A stretch of 64,000 nucleotides of DNA. It comes from CAWACP01 sp963832965 (GTDB lineage: Bacteria; Acidobacteriota; Terriglobia; Bryobacterales; Bryobacteraceae). The stretch covers positions 930,001-994,000 of the forward strand of contig CAWHVW010000005.1 of the NCBI GenBank assembly GCA_963832965.1. The letters run 5' to 3'. Below the pieces are notes generated by a model that made no database searches, was not told where the DNA came from, and saw only the letters and a list, made by a program, of their open reading frames with translations. Positions 25,863 through 33,550 of the stretch are shown in pieces (positions within the stretch are counted from its first letter, which is position 1; each line of letters starts with the position of its first letter). The position numbers and the translations under genes are program-made.

Positions 25863-26104
25863 ATCGCTTGCTGACCGTCCAGACCCCAACCCTCGGTGCC
25901 CAGCAGTCGCCCGTAGGGTCAATGTGTTCTTGGGCTATTGGCCGAGGCCACGGAACGCGTGGACAAGATGGCCACTGCCCCGGATCGGACAGAAGGCAAT
26001 AGCCGGGACAGTTCGCAACGATTCGAAACCCGGGGAGGAGTGGTGCTCGATGGAAGCATTTCCTGAAGCCGTGACGCCGTGCCGTAGACTGCGAAGTCCC
26101 TCTC
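25863..26104. other. Non-coding stretch of decayed island
   Basis: Overlapping short frames occur on both strands, but none has a recognisable domain, start context or neighbour coupling. Probably eroded mobile-element sequence between the integrase tail and the TetR promoter. Confidence 0.3.
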
Positions 26105-26133
26105 TTGACAGTATACCGATTAGTAGGTATGGT
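26105..26133 (+). promoter_or_regulatory. TetR gene promoter with embedded operator
   Basis: TTGACA at 26105-26110, exactly 17 bases, then TATGGT at 26128-26133. Between and over the -10 lies the imperfect palindrome TACCGATTAGTAGGTA at 26114-26129 (ends TACC/GGTA), as in self-repressing TetR operators. The start codon is 25 bases after the -10. Confidence 0.6.
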
Positions 26134-26158
26134 TGTACGAACCGGTAAGTATATCGCG

Positions 26159-26815
26159 ATGAACCCAACTGAAACAAAGCTCGAATCGAGGCACGAATCG
26201 AAGACCCGGTTCCTCGATGCGGCCTTGCACGTCATCCGCGCCAAGGGCTACTCCGCCACGCGCATCGAGGACATCTGCGAAGCCGCCCGGCTCACCAAGG
26301 GAAGCTTCTTCCACCACTTCGACAGCAAGGAAGGGTTGGCCCTGGCCGCCGCCGAGTATTGGATTGAAGGCTCCGACGCCCTTTTCGCATCCGCGCCCTA
26401 CCGCGAGCACGCAGACCCGCTCGACCGTCTGCTGGCGTATGTGGATTTTCGCAAGGCTCTGCTGCGCGGCGAACTGCCCGACTTCACCTGCCTGGCAGGA
26501 ACCATGGTGCAGGAGGTCTACGACACGCATCCGGCCCTGCGTGAGGTCTGCAACCGGAGCATCAGCGAGCACGCCGCAACTCTGGTGCCGGACATTCAGG
26601 AGGCCAGACGGCAGCATGGAATCGAAGCGGAGTGGACAGCTGAGAGCCTCGCACTCTACATGCAAGCCACCATCCAGGGCGCGTTCATCCTGGCGAAGGC
26701 CAGGAACAGCCGCGAGGTGGCCGCGGCGTGCATTGAACATCTGCGACGTCACGTTGAGCTGCTGTTCCATCAACCACAAACCAGTAAAGAGAAAACGATA
26801 TGCCTGACGCAATAA
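26159..26815 (+). CDS. TetR-family transcriptional regulator
   Basis: A 218-residue repressor. The start is set at the ATG at 26159 (MNPTETKLESRHESKTR), because the longer frame would begin inside its own -35 box. The helix-turn-helix at about residues 18-60 reads FLDAALHVIRAKGYSATRI and LTKGSFFHHFDSKEGLA. The C-terminal ligand domain is of the TetR_C type with FTCLAGTMVQEVY. A palindromic operator overlaps its promoter, suggesting autorepression. The next genes (a broken VOC gene and a SnoaL-like protein) are likely former targets. Confidence 0.9.
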   Translation: MNPTETKLESRHESKTRFLDAALHVIRAKGYSATRIEDICEAARLTKGSFFHHFDSKEGLALAAAEYWIEGSDALFASAPYREHADPLDRLLAYVDFRKALLRGELPDFTCLAGTMVQEVYDTHPALREVCNRSISEHAATLVPDIQEARRQHGIEAEWTAESLALYMQATIQGAFILAKARNSREVAAACIEHLRRHVELLFHQPQTSKEKTICLTQ

Positions 26816-26837
26816 CCAGGCTCTGCGCGTAACTCAA

Positions 26838-27062
26838 GTACGCGGCAACTGCCGTGAAGGATTCCGCTTCTACTCGAAGCATCTTGGTGGCAAGGTCGTG
26901 ACGATTATGACTAATGGACACGGACCGAATGCGAATCAATGCCGGCTGCATCCCGCATCGACGCCATTCTGGATGATGACGGCCGTGTGGGCGACGAAGC
27001 AGCGGCACATGGCCAGGCGGAAATTCGAAGCCGTGTGTGCGGACCAGAGGAAAACGGCTTGA
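26838..27062 (+). pseudogene. Broken VOC/PhnB-like gene
   Basis: A frame with no usable start reads RGNCREGFRFYSKHLGGKVV and then TIMTNGHGPNANQ, which is the N-terminal beta-alpha unit of PhnB-like VOC proteins. It then jumps without a stop to STPFWMMTAVWATKQRH, ending at TGA 27060-27062. The middle of the domain and the true N-terminus are missing: the plausible start ATG at 26800 runs into a stop after ten codons (MPDAITRLCA). An internal deletion plus a frameshift explain the structure. Confidence 0.6.
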
Positions 27063-27110
27063 CCGATGCTGGTGCTTCCCGATAACTGCTGCAATTAAGG
27101 AGAATCGACT

Positions 27111-27593
27111 ATGACAAGGATCGTAACGTCACGCAGGTACCTGCTCGGAGCAGGGGCTTGCGCACTGACTGGAGCGTTGAGTTTGCCGGGAGCGGTGAGC
27201 GCGCAAGCAGCGATAGGGCTGGGTCCGACCAAAGAGCACGTCATCCGCAAGTGGTATGCGGCATGGGAGCAGAAAGACTGGGGACCCGTCGATGCCCTGC
27301 TTGCCGACAATTTCACCTTTTCGAGCGCGGCCGGTGATGACCACATCAGTAAGAGCGTTTTCAAAACGCGATGTTGGGAGACCCAGATCAATTTTATCGA
27401 ACGGTTTGAATTGGAACGGGTGATCGGAAACGGCAACGACGCCTTTGTCAAGTATCGTTGCCTGACCAGGAACGGTAAATCGTTTCGGAACGTGGAATAT
27501 CTCCGGGTCACAGACCAAAAGGTGGAGGCCATCGAGTGTTATTTCGGTGCGCAATCCAGCTTTCCGTCTGCAGTGAGCGGGACCGGCGGCTGA
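27111..27593 (+). CDS. Tat-exported SnoaL-like (NTF2-fold) protein
   Basis: A 160-residue protein. The twin-Arg signal TSRRYLLGAGACALTGALS is followed by an NTF2-like fold of about 120 residues (KEHVIRKWYAAWEQKDWGPVDALLADNFTFSS; VEYLRVTDQKVEAIECYFG). AAGGAG lies 8 bases before the ATG. SnoaL-like proteins bind small ligands or act as cyclases/isomerases; no specific active site can be assigned. It lies downstream of the TetR regulator and VOC remnant in the decayed island. Confidence 0.8.
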   Translation: MTRIVTSRRYLLGAGACALTGALSLPGAVSAQAAIGLGPTKEHVIRKWYAAWEQKDWGPVDALLADNFTFSSAAGDDHISKSVFKTRCWETQINFIERFELERVIGNGNDAFVKYRCLTRNGKSFRNVEYLRVTDQKVEAIECYFGAQSSFPSAVSGTGG

Positions 27594-28165
27594 AGGCCTG
27601 CAGAGTCAATGTACGATATGGCTGTTTTTCGTTCGCGGTGTCAGACCTAATCGGGCACTCACTCCGCGGCGGCACGATCTCTGCAAGAACCTCCCCGACC
27701 CGGTGGGGTTGTTGATCGCCCCGTTGGCTACTTGCTGGGTGGTCAATTCGGTTCTGGCACAAGGTGGTCCGACATACGCTTTCGGTCAGGGCATCTGACT
27801 AGCGTGCCGGCGACTCTCCTTCATCATGGAAGTTCTCGCCGTGTTTCGTGCTACCCTCAAGTGAGACCTGCAGTGTCGAGCGCCGAAAAGATTTTCGGGC
27901 GAATTGTCTTCGTTTCATGGCTTACTGCGTGGACGTTGGGCCTGGGATTCATGCTGCTAGTGCTTCTGGTTCGACCCAGGCAGTGGTCATGGCCCTGGAT
28001 AGTAACCGGGTCAGCAATTCGCCCCGTGTTAATCGTTCATTTGATCCCTGACCTTCGGATTCCTCACGTGGCTGGCGGGCAGTCGAACTCTGAGGTTTAT
28101 CTGGAGAATAGTCAGCAGGAATCGCCCACCGAACCCGTCAGTTCCTCGTCGTGACGCCGGTTGAC
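27594..28165. other. Gene-poor stretch of decayed island
   Basis: The longest frame (27732-28154, plus strand) contains one hydrophobic stretch (FVSWLTAWTLGLGFMLLVLLV) but has no ribosome binding site, a low-complexity Ser-rich tail and no recognisable domain. I do not call it as a gene. Composition here is less GC-rich at third positions than in neighbouring genes. Confidence 0.4.
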
Positions 28166-28368
28166 TCAAGCGCCTGGCTTCTCTTTGTCGAGTACCGGTG
28201 GCCGGCGTTTCGGCAGTTTCGGCAGGACCACACGTTTGTTGGCCTGGGATGAGGTATGTTCAACAACCCAAGGCGATCCGCTTCGGAAAGAGCGGTGTAG
28301 AGCATTCCGCCGATGTGCCGGACCGTCTTCGCGGCCAGCGGTCTTCCTTCGGAGAACTCTTTCGTCAT
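28166..28368 (-). pseudogene. Frameshifted tyrosine recombinase (integrase) fragment
   Basis: The minus-strand frame from 28368 reads GRPLAAKTVRHIGGMLYTAL then SEADRLGLLNIPHP, the core-binding (SAM-like) domain of a phage-type integrase. At 28244-28245 a single T is missing. In the +1-corrected frame the protein continues ANKRVVLPKLPKRRPPVLDK to a stop at 28166-28168, exactly as expected after HPM in this family (HPMANKR). The catalytic domain is absent. This marks an old integration event near tRNA-Asp. Confidence 0.75.
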
Positions 28369-28592
28369 CTGGCCGTCCGTGTCATTGACTCGGTGAATGG
28401 CATGCCGAGTCTATGCTGTCGGTTCGTTGATTCGAGTCTCACCTGACCCTTTCAACACATATCCGCCCATGCTACAGTAGCGGCTACAGCTTTGGCTGCT
28501 CCCTTTCAAATAGAATGTTGTGAACGGCGCGCCGTACCGTTTGGCCTGGCGCGCGTGCCTGCACATGGAGGCCGTACTGGAGGAATCGTAAG

Positions 28593-30284
28593 ATGATGCT
28601 TCGTCGTCATTTGCCGCTCTTGGGCGCCGCGCTCGCCTGTCTCGCTCTTACGCCTGTACTCGCCCCCGCACAGAGCGCAAAGGCGCCCGACCCGGCACCG
28701 GCGAAACGCAGTCCAATCGTAAACGCTCCGGCCGGCAAAATCGAAGGACAGCTTGACGGTATGCTGCGCGTCTTCAAGGGCATCCCGTATGCGTTGCCTC
28801 CTGTGGGGCAGGCACGCTGGAAGCCGCCAATTCCCATGCCGCGATGGGAGGAAACTCGAACGGCCACGGAATTCGGACCGGCATGCTATCAGCCGTCCAG
28901 TAAGATCCAGACTGTCTACTCGCGCGGTCCGTTGCCCATGAGCGAGGATTGCCTGACGCTGAATATCTGGGCGCCCGCCGGCGCTCACAACGCGCCCGTC
29001 TTCTTCTGGATTTACGGCGGCGCGCTGACTTCGGGCGCCAGTCGCGAGCCCATCTATGACGGTGCGCGGCTCGCGGCGCAGGGCATTATCGTTGTGTCGA
29101 TCAACTACCGGCTTGGAGTGCTTGGCTGGCTCGCACATCCTGAACTCAGCGCCGAGTCGCCCGACGGAGTGTCGGGGAATTACGGACTGCTCGATCAGAT
29201 CGAAGCGCTGCGGTGGGTCCGGCGGAACATCCGCGCCTTCGGCGGGGACGCTTCGAACGTGACCATCGCCGGCGAATCTGCGGGCGCGCTGAGCGTCATG
29301 TACCTGATGGCTGCGCCGGCTGCCCGGGGCCTGTTCTCGAAGGCGATTGCCGAAAGCGCATACATGATCTCGACGCCAGAGCTGAAGCAGCGCCGTTTCG
29401 GCTCCGCGGCGGCGGAAGACAGCGGCACGCGCCTTGCCGCCGCGCTGAAAAAGCCGGATCTGGCGGCTCTGCGGGCGATGGATGCGCAGGCGTTGACGGA
29501 CGCCGCTCCAGCGGCAGGCTTTGCTCCATGGGGCACCATCGATGGGAAAACTTTGCCGCGCCAGTTGGTGGATGTTTTCGACCGAGGCGAACAAGCGCCG
29601 GTGCCGTTGCTCGCCGGCTTCAATAGCGGTGAGATTCGCTCGCTCATGGTGCTCGCTCCGAGGCCCCCGGCGAATTCCGCCGAGTATGAGCGCATCATTC
29701 GCGAGCGCTATCTCGACCTCGCCGACGAATTCCTGAAGCTCTATCCCAGCGCCAGCATGGAGGAGAGCATCCTGGCGACTACGCGCGATGCCCTGTACGG
29801 ATGGACTGCGGAACGGCTGGTTCGCAAGCAGGCCGCGCTGGGCCTGCCGTCGTTCCTCTACTATTTTGATCACGGCTATCCTGCCGAGGATTCGGCAGGC
29901 CTGCACGGGTTCCATGCCAGCGAACTGCCCTTCGTGTTCGGAACGGTCAATGCCACCCCGCCGAATTGGCCGAAGATCCCGCTGAACCCCCAGGAGGCGG
30001 GTCTGAGTGAGGCGATGGTCGGCTATTGGACGAGTTTCGCTCGCTCTGGCAGGCCGCGGGCCGCGAGTCAGCCGGATTGGCCGGCCTACGGATCATCGCA
30101 TTCCTATATGGCGTTCGCGGACGCGCCCCGCCCGTCGGATCACCTCTTGCCGGGGATGTTCGAATTTAACGAGGCCGTTGTTTCCAGACGGAAGCAGAGC
30201 GGCGACCTCGTCTGGGGCTGGAACGTCGGCATCGCCTCGCCAAAACTGCCTGCTCAGAAGACACCGGGTCAACCAGGGACCTGA
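28593..30284 (+). CDS. Type B carboxylesterase (secreted)
   Basis: A 563-residue alpha/beta hydrolase of the carboxylesterase/para-nitrobenzyl-esterase family. A signal peptide (LPLLGAALACLALTPVLAPAQS) is followed by FKGIPYALPPVGQARWKPP, SEDCLTLNIWAP and the nucleophile elbow GESAGALS. HGFHASELPFVFG near residue 450 carries the catalytic His. GGAGG lies 8 bases before the ATG. It hydrolyses carboxylic esters; substrate unknown. A Pro-rich tail ends in PGQPGT, immediately followed by a palindromic repeat. Confidence 0.9.
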   Translation: MMLRRHLPLLGAALACLALTPVLAPAQSAKAPDPAPAKRSPIVNAPAGKIEGQLDGMLRVFKGIPYALPPVGQARWKPPIPMPRWEETRTATEFGPACYQPSSKIQTVYSRGPLPMSEDCLTLNIWAPAGAHNAPVFFWIYGGALTSGASREPIYDGARLAAQGIIVVSINYRLGVLGWLAHPELSAESPDGVSGNYGLLDQIEALRWVRRNIRAFGGDASNVTIAGESAGALSVMYLMAAPAARGLFSKAIAESAYMISTPELKQRRFGSAAAEDSGTRLAAALKKPDLAALRAMDAQALTDAAPAAGFAPWGTIDGKTLPRQLVDVFDRGEQAPVPLLAGFNSGEIRSLMVLAPRPPANSAEYERIIRERYLDLADEFLKLYPSASMEESILATTRDALYGWTAERLVRKQAALGLPSFLYYFDHGYPAEDSAGLHGFHASELPFVFGTVNATPPNWPKIPLNPQEAGLSEAMVGYWTSFARSGRPRAASQPDWPAYGSSHSYMAFADAPRPSDHLLPGMFEFNEAVVSRRKQSGDLVWGWNVGIASPKLPAQKTPGQPGT

Positions 30285-30396
30285 CAGGCTGCTGAAAAAG
30301 CCCGAAAACCGCTTGTTTACAGGTGTTTGCAGGTGGTTGCCGAACCGCGACGGTGACTGAGCGGGGACCAGATAGCCTTTTTCAGCATCCTGCTAA
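30285..30396. repeat. Dispersed inverted repeat element
   Basis: CAGGCTGCTGAAAAAG at 30285-30300 is repeated inverted at 30377-30392 (15 of 16 identical), framing a 108-base unit. Its right part, 30338-30396, is 76% identical (45 of 59, no gaps) to 39308-39366. The right end supplies the TAG stop of the winged-helix gene. Confidence 0.75.
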
Positions 30397-30695
30397 CGGT
30401 CGATGGCTGGGCCAAGCAACTGTTTTATTGCCTGCACGTATTCGGTCAGGGCCTGGCGGCCCGTTTCCGTCATGCGATACAGAGTTTGCGGTTTGCGCAA
30501 CACGAATTTCTTTTCGACAGCCACGTACCCGGCTTCTTCCAGCTTTAGCAGTTGCGCGCCCAGGTTGCCGTCGGTGGCCTCGGTCTTTGCGCGGAGCCAC
30601 TTGAACTCAGCCTCCTCCACGCCGCTGAGCAGCGAGAGCAGCGCCAGTCGCAACCTGCCATGAACCACTGGGTTGAGTTCGGGCAAGTCAGGCAT
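30393..30695 (-). CDS. Winged-helix transcriptional regulator (HTH_34/MarR-like)
   Basis: A 100-residue stand-alone winged helix. HGRLRLALLSLL opens it, FKWLRAKTEATDGNLGAQL is the recognition helix region, and the wing is GYVAVEKKFVLRKPQTLY followed by MTETGRQAL. It overlaps the upstream membrane-protein gene by 8 bases. Family members pair with small membrane proteins and usually repress their own operon. The perfect palindrome at 31885-31901 upstream of the operon is the likely operator. Confidence 0.85.
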   Translation of the reverse strand: MPDLPELNPVVHGRLRLALLSLLSGVEEAEFKWLRAKTEATDGNLGAQLLKLEEAGYVAVEKKFVLRKPQTLYRMTETGRQALTEYVQAIKQLLGPAIDR

Positions 30696-31290
30696 GGACT
30701 GGACCGCGCCGTTTGCGTTCTTTCGCGTCGGCGATCATGCCATAGAGACCGAACACGATCTGGCAGAGAAAGATGGCCACCAGAAACGCGATCGTGCTCA
30801 GTGCTTCGTTGCCAAAGCAGGCCGCCCCAGCCGCCACCCACCACACCAGCGCGCACGCCAACTGAACCTTCCAGCGAAGCATCAGGGCCGAAGCTCCATT
30901 GGCCATGCCCAGGATCGCCGACATGACGGCCACAAAGATGTGCTGATCGGTCAATCTTCCACTCAGCCCGAGGGATAGAAAGAGTACGAACATGGAAATT
31001 CCCAAGGCAAGCCAGATAGAACCGATTGCGCGGCCCAGGGTGGTCTTCGGATAATGGCCGGCCTTCAAGGAAGGCACGACGCCGGTAACAACCACCCCAA
31101 TCGAGATAGTGGCCGGCCAGGCCCACGCGCTGTGACCCCACGCGGACCACGCGATGGCGGCATAGTAAACGAGCCCCCAGAGAACGAACGTCCATCCCCA
31201 GCTCTCCGTGCCATGGCGTCCCTCGGCGATCATTTGTTCGATAAGGATCAACCTCTCCTTCAGTTCCTGCTCGGTGGTGTGGTCCTGCAT
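30688..31290 (-). CDS. Small polytopic membrane protein
   Basis: A 200-residue protein. The start is the ATG at 31288-31290 behind a strong GAGGAGAA, giving MQDHTTEQELKERLILIEQM. An amphipathic N-terminus precedes about five membrane helices (WTFVLWGLVYYAAIAWSAW, ATISIGVVVTGVVPSL, IWLALGISMFVLFLSL, ALVWWVAAGAACFG, IAFLVAIFLCQIVFGLY). Function is unknown. It is the middle gene of a three-gene operon with the winged-helix regulator, a common regulator/membrane pairing in Acidobacteria. Confidence 0.8.
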   Translation of the reverse strand: MQDHTTEQELKERLILIEQMIAEGRHGTESWGWTFVLWGLVYYAAIAWSAWGHSAWAWPATISIGVVVTGVVPSLKAGHYPKTTLGRAIGSIWLALGISMFVLFLSLGLSGRLTDQHIFVAVMSAILGMANGASALMLRWKVQLACALVWWVAAGAACFGNEALSTIAFLVAIFLCQIVFGLYGMIADAKERKRRGPVHA

Positions 31291-31304
31291 TGCGGTTCTC
31301 CTCT

Positions 31305-31829
31305 TTACGGCAGATGTTGAAGCAGCATGTCCACGCTGCGGCGCGGAGGATTGTTCCCAAAGGTCACCTCGGTCACTTCGGCCCACTCGCCTTTGCCGGT
31401 CAGGTGCATGGTGTTCGCAATGTGCGCCGGCCCGGCTGCAAAGCTCCACGAAAAGCCGTCAGAGGTCGCTGAAAGCTCGGTGTCGACGTAGTGGCCGTCA
31501 TTGTAGGCACGGAAGCGATAGGTATGCGAGACATCGTCGTACGAAATCGTGGCCAGAGCGCTGAACGATACTTTGCCGGCGGCGCCCGTGCTCTTGCCTT
31601 CGACCAGAAGGACAAGGCCGTCAAGCTTGTACTCGACATCTTCTGTCTGGGTGAGGTGAAGCGGTTCGCCCGGTCCGCGAACGACGGAAACCGGCCCAGA
31701 CCAGTGACCGGCCAGAAACGAAAGCTTGCGCATGGCCTCGCGTTGCGCGTCGGCGCTGTTCGAAGCCGGCTGTTGTGCTGCGAGCGAGAGACTGAAACAA
31801 AGCGCAAAGATTGAGAACGCGGTTTTCAT
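31305..31829 (-). CDS. Secreted DUF1579-like protein
   Basis: A 174-residue protein with a signal peptide (MKTAFSIFALCFSLSLAAQ) followed by a lipocalin-like beta barrel (LSFLAGHWSGPVSVVRG, EDVEYKLDGLVLLVEGKS, YRFRAYNDGHYVDTEL, TGKGEWAEVTEVTFG). This matches DUF1579/YybH-like extracytoplasmic proteins of unknown function. AAGGAG precedes the ATG. First gene of the operon with the membrane protein (14-base gap) and the winged-helix regulator. Confidence 0.8.
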   Translation of the reverse strand: MKTAFSIFALCFSLSLAAQQPASNSADAQREAMRKLSFLAGHWSGPVSVVRGPGEPLHLTQTEDVEYKLDGLVLLVEGKSTGAAGKVSFSALATISYDDVSHTYRFRAYNDGHYVDTELSATSDGFSWSFAAGPAHIANTMHLTGKGEWAEVTEVTFGNNPPRRSVDMLLQHLP

Positions 31830-31884
31830 TGGCGGACTCCTTGGTGTGAGTCCCTGTTTTCAGGGTATCCCACAGTATTAGAGG

Positions 31885-31901
31885 ACTCTATTACGTAGAG
31901 T
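31885..31901. promoter_or_regulatory. Palindromic operator candidate
   Basis: ACTCTA-TTACG-TAGAGT, a perfect 6-bp inverted repeat with a 5-base spacer, lies about 55 bases before the DUF1579-like gene. On the minus strand TTGACT lies just upstream. It is the best candidate site for the winged-helix regulator encoded at the end of this operon. Confidence 0.5.
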
Positions 31902-31989
31902 ACAGTCAAGAACACTTTGTAGGGCGGTAAAGCACGTTGCAGAGGAGGTACGAACCGGAAGGATCGTCCGGGACTGGCGACCAGCGTTC

Positions 31990-31995
31990 TACAAT
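31990..31995 (+). promoter_or_regulatory. Possible -10 element, leaderless start
   Basis: TACAAT ends 8 bases before the ATG of the metallo-beta-lactamase/rhodanese gene, so transcription would begin at or near the start codon. No ribosome binding site is visible and no clear -35 was found. Confidence 0.3.
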
Positions 31996-32003
31996 AATCA
32001 CCA

Positions 32004-33407
32004 ATGTTCCTCAAGCAGTATTATCTGGGCTGCCTCGCCCACGCCTCATATCTGGTGTCCGACGAAGCAAGTGCAAGCGCGATCGTGGTTGATCCGCAGC
32101 GCGACATCCAGCAATACCTGACCGATGCCGAGGGACTCGGAGTGAACATCCGCCATGTTTTCCTCACTCATTTCCATGCCGATTTCCTTGCCGGCCATCT
32201 CGAACTGCGCGACCGTTGCGGGGCGGATATCCGGCTCGGGGCGCGCGGCCAGGCCGAGTACGCATTCGTTCCCATGAAAGATGGCGATGCCCTGGAATTC
32301 CCGGGACTCCGTGTTCAGGTTCTCGAGACTCCCGGGCACACCATCGAATCCATCTCCATCCTTCTCTTCGACCTGCACAAGGACCCCGCAAAACCCTGCG
32401 CGGTGCTGACCGGGGATACGCTGTTCATTGGCGATGTCGGCCGGCCGGATCTGCGCGCCTCGCTCGGATGGACCGCTCGGGAACTCGGCGGACATTTGTA
32501 CGACTCCCTGCGCAACAAGCTTCTGCCGCTTCCCGATGAAACCCTGGTCTACCCGGCGCACGGCGCTGGCTCTCTTTGCGGCAAGCAGCTCTCCTCCGAC
32601 ACGGTTTCCACGTTGGGCGATCAGCGGAGGTTGAACTACGCGCTGCAACCGATGACCAAAGAGGCGTTCATCAGCCTGGTGATCGCCGATCAACCGGACG
32701 CCCCGTCATACTTTGCGTACGACGCGATCCTGAACACCCGCGAGCGTCCCACGCTGGATCAAATGCTGCAGCATGTCCTGAACCCCATCGAACTGGATGA
32801 GGTTCTCGAAATCGGAGACGCCGGCGCTCAGCTCCTGGACGTGCGCGATGCCTCTGAGTACGCCAAGGGTCACATCGCCGGCAGCATCAATATCGGGTTG
32901 GGTGGCCAATATGCAACGTGGGCCGGCACCGTGCTCGACCGCGCCCGGCCTATCGTGATCATCGCCGAGCCCGGCCGCGAGCAGGAGGCGGCTTTGCGTC
33001 TGGGAAGAATCGGGTTTGATCACGTGAAGGGTTGTTTGCGGGATGGCATGGGAGCGCTCGCGGAACGGCAGGATCTCGTCTGGGCCACGGAGAGGGTCAG
33101 CGCTCCCATGCTGGCCGAAGAACTGGACTCGCCGGACCCGCCGCTGGTTATGGACATTCGCTCGCCGCGCGAGTGGGCAGCCAAACACATCGACAGCAGC
33201 GTCAATATCCCGCTCACCCACTTGCAGCAGCGCATGGCGGAGGTGCCGCGCGGCCGCAGACTCGCCGTCCACTGCGCGGGCGGCTATCGATCTTCCATCG
33301 CCGTCAGCATCCTGAGCCAGCATGGCATCACCAATGTGATCGAGTTGGCCGGCGGCATCGCGGCGTGGGAAGCGGCCGGGCTCCCGGTCGTCATCAAGTC
33401 TGGGTGA
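32004..33407 (+). CDS. Persulfide-dioxygenase-like metallo-hydrolase fused to two rhodanese domains
   Basis: A 467-residue cytoplasmic fusion. Residues 1-240 are an ETHE1-like metallo-beta-lactamase fold with LTHFHADFLAGH, GHTIESISI, TGDTLFIGDVGRPDL and YPAHGAGSLCG. Residues 255-350 are a rhodanese in which the active-site Cys loop reads IIAEPGRE and so is probably inactive. Residues 360-460 are a second rhodanese with an intact loop CAGGYRS. Known relatives oxidise or transfer sulfane sulfur (glutathione persulfide to sulfite, thiosulfate). Monocistronic. Confidence 0.88.
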   Translation: MFLKQYYLGCLAHASYLVSDEASASAIVVDPQRDIQQYLTDAEGLGVNIRHVFLTHFHADFLAGHLELRDRCGADIRLGARGQAEYAFVPMKDGDALEFPGLRVQVLETPGHTIESISILLFDLHKDPAKPCAVLTGDTLFIGDVGRPDLRASLGWTARELGGHLYDSLRNKLLPLPDETLVYPAHGAGSLCGKQLSSDTVSTLGDQRRLNYALQPMTKEAFISLVIADQPDAPSYFAYDAILNTRERPTLDQMLQHVLNPIELDEVLEIGDAGAQLLDVRDASEYAKGHIAGSINIGLGGQYATWAGTVLDRARPIVIIAEPGREQEAALRLGRIGFDHVKGCLRDGMGALAERQDLVWATERVSAPMLAEELDSPDPPLVMDIRSPREWAAKHIDSSVNIPLTHLQQRMAEVPRGRRLAVHCAGGYRSSIAVSILSQHGITNVIELAGGIAAWEAAGLPVVIKSG

Positions 33408-33550
33408 GCTGGTTCGTAGCCGGAATGCCATCAAAAACACTGAGCCGGGAGTGGCGCGAATCGCCGGTGCAAGCAGGTGTATACTGTCTCGCAGCATGAC
33501 GGTGCGCGAACCCCCGCAACGGAGGAGCGCCCGTAACGGAGGCAATTTCG

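Noticed and set aside
27732..28154. 140-codon plus-strand ORF with one hydrophobic stretch
   Set aside because: No ribosome binding site, no recognisable domain and located in eroded island sequence.
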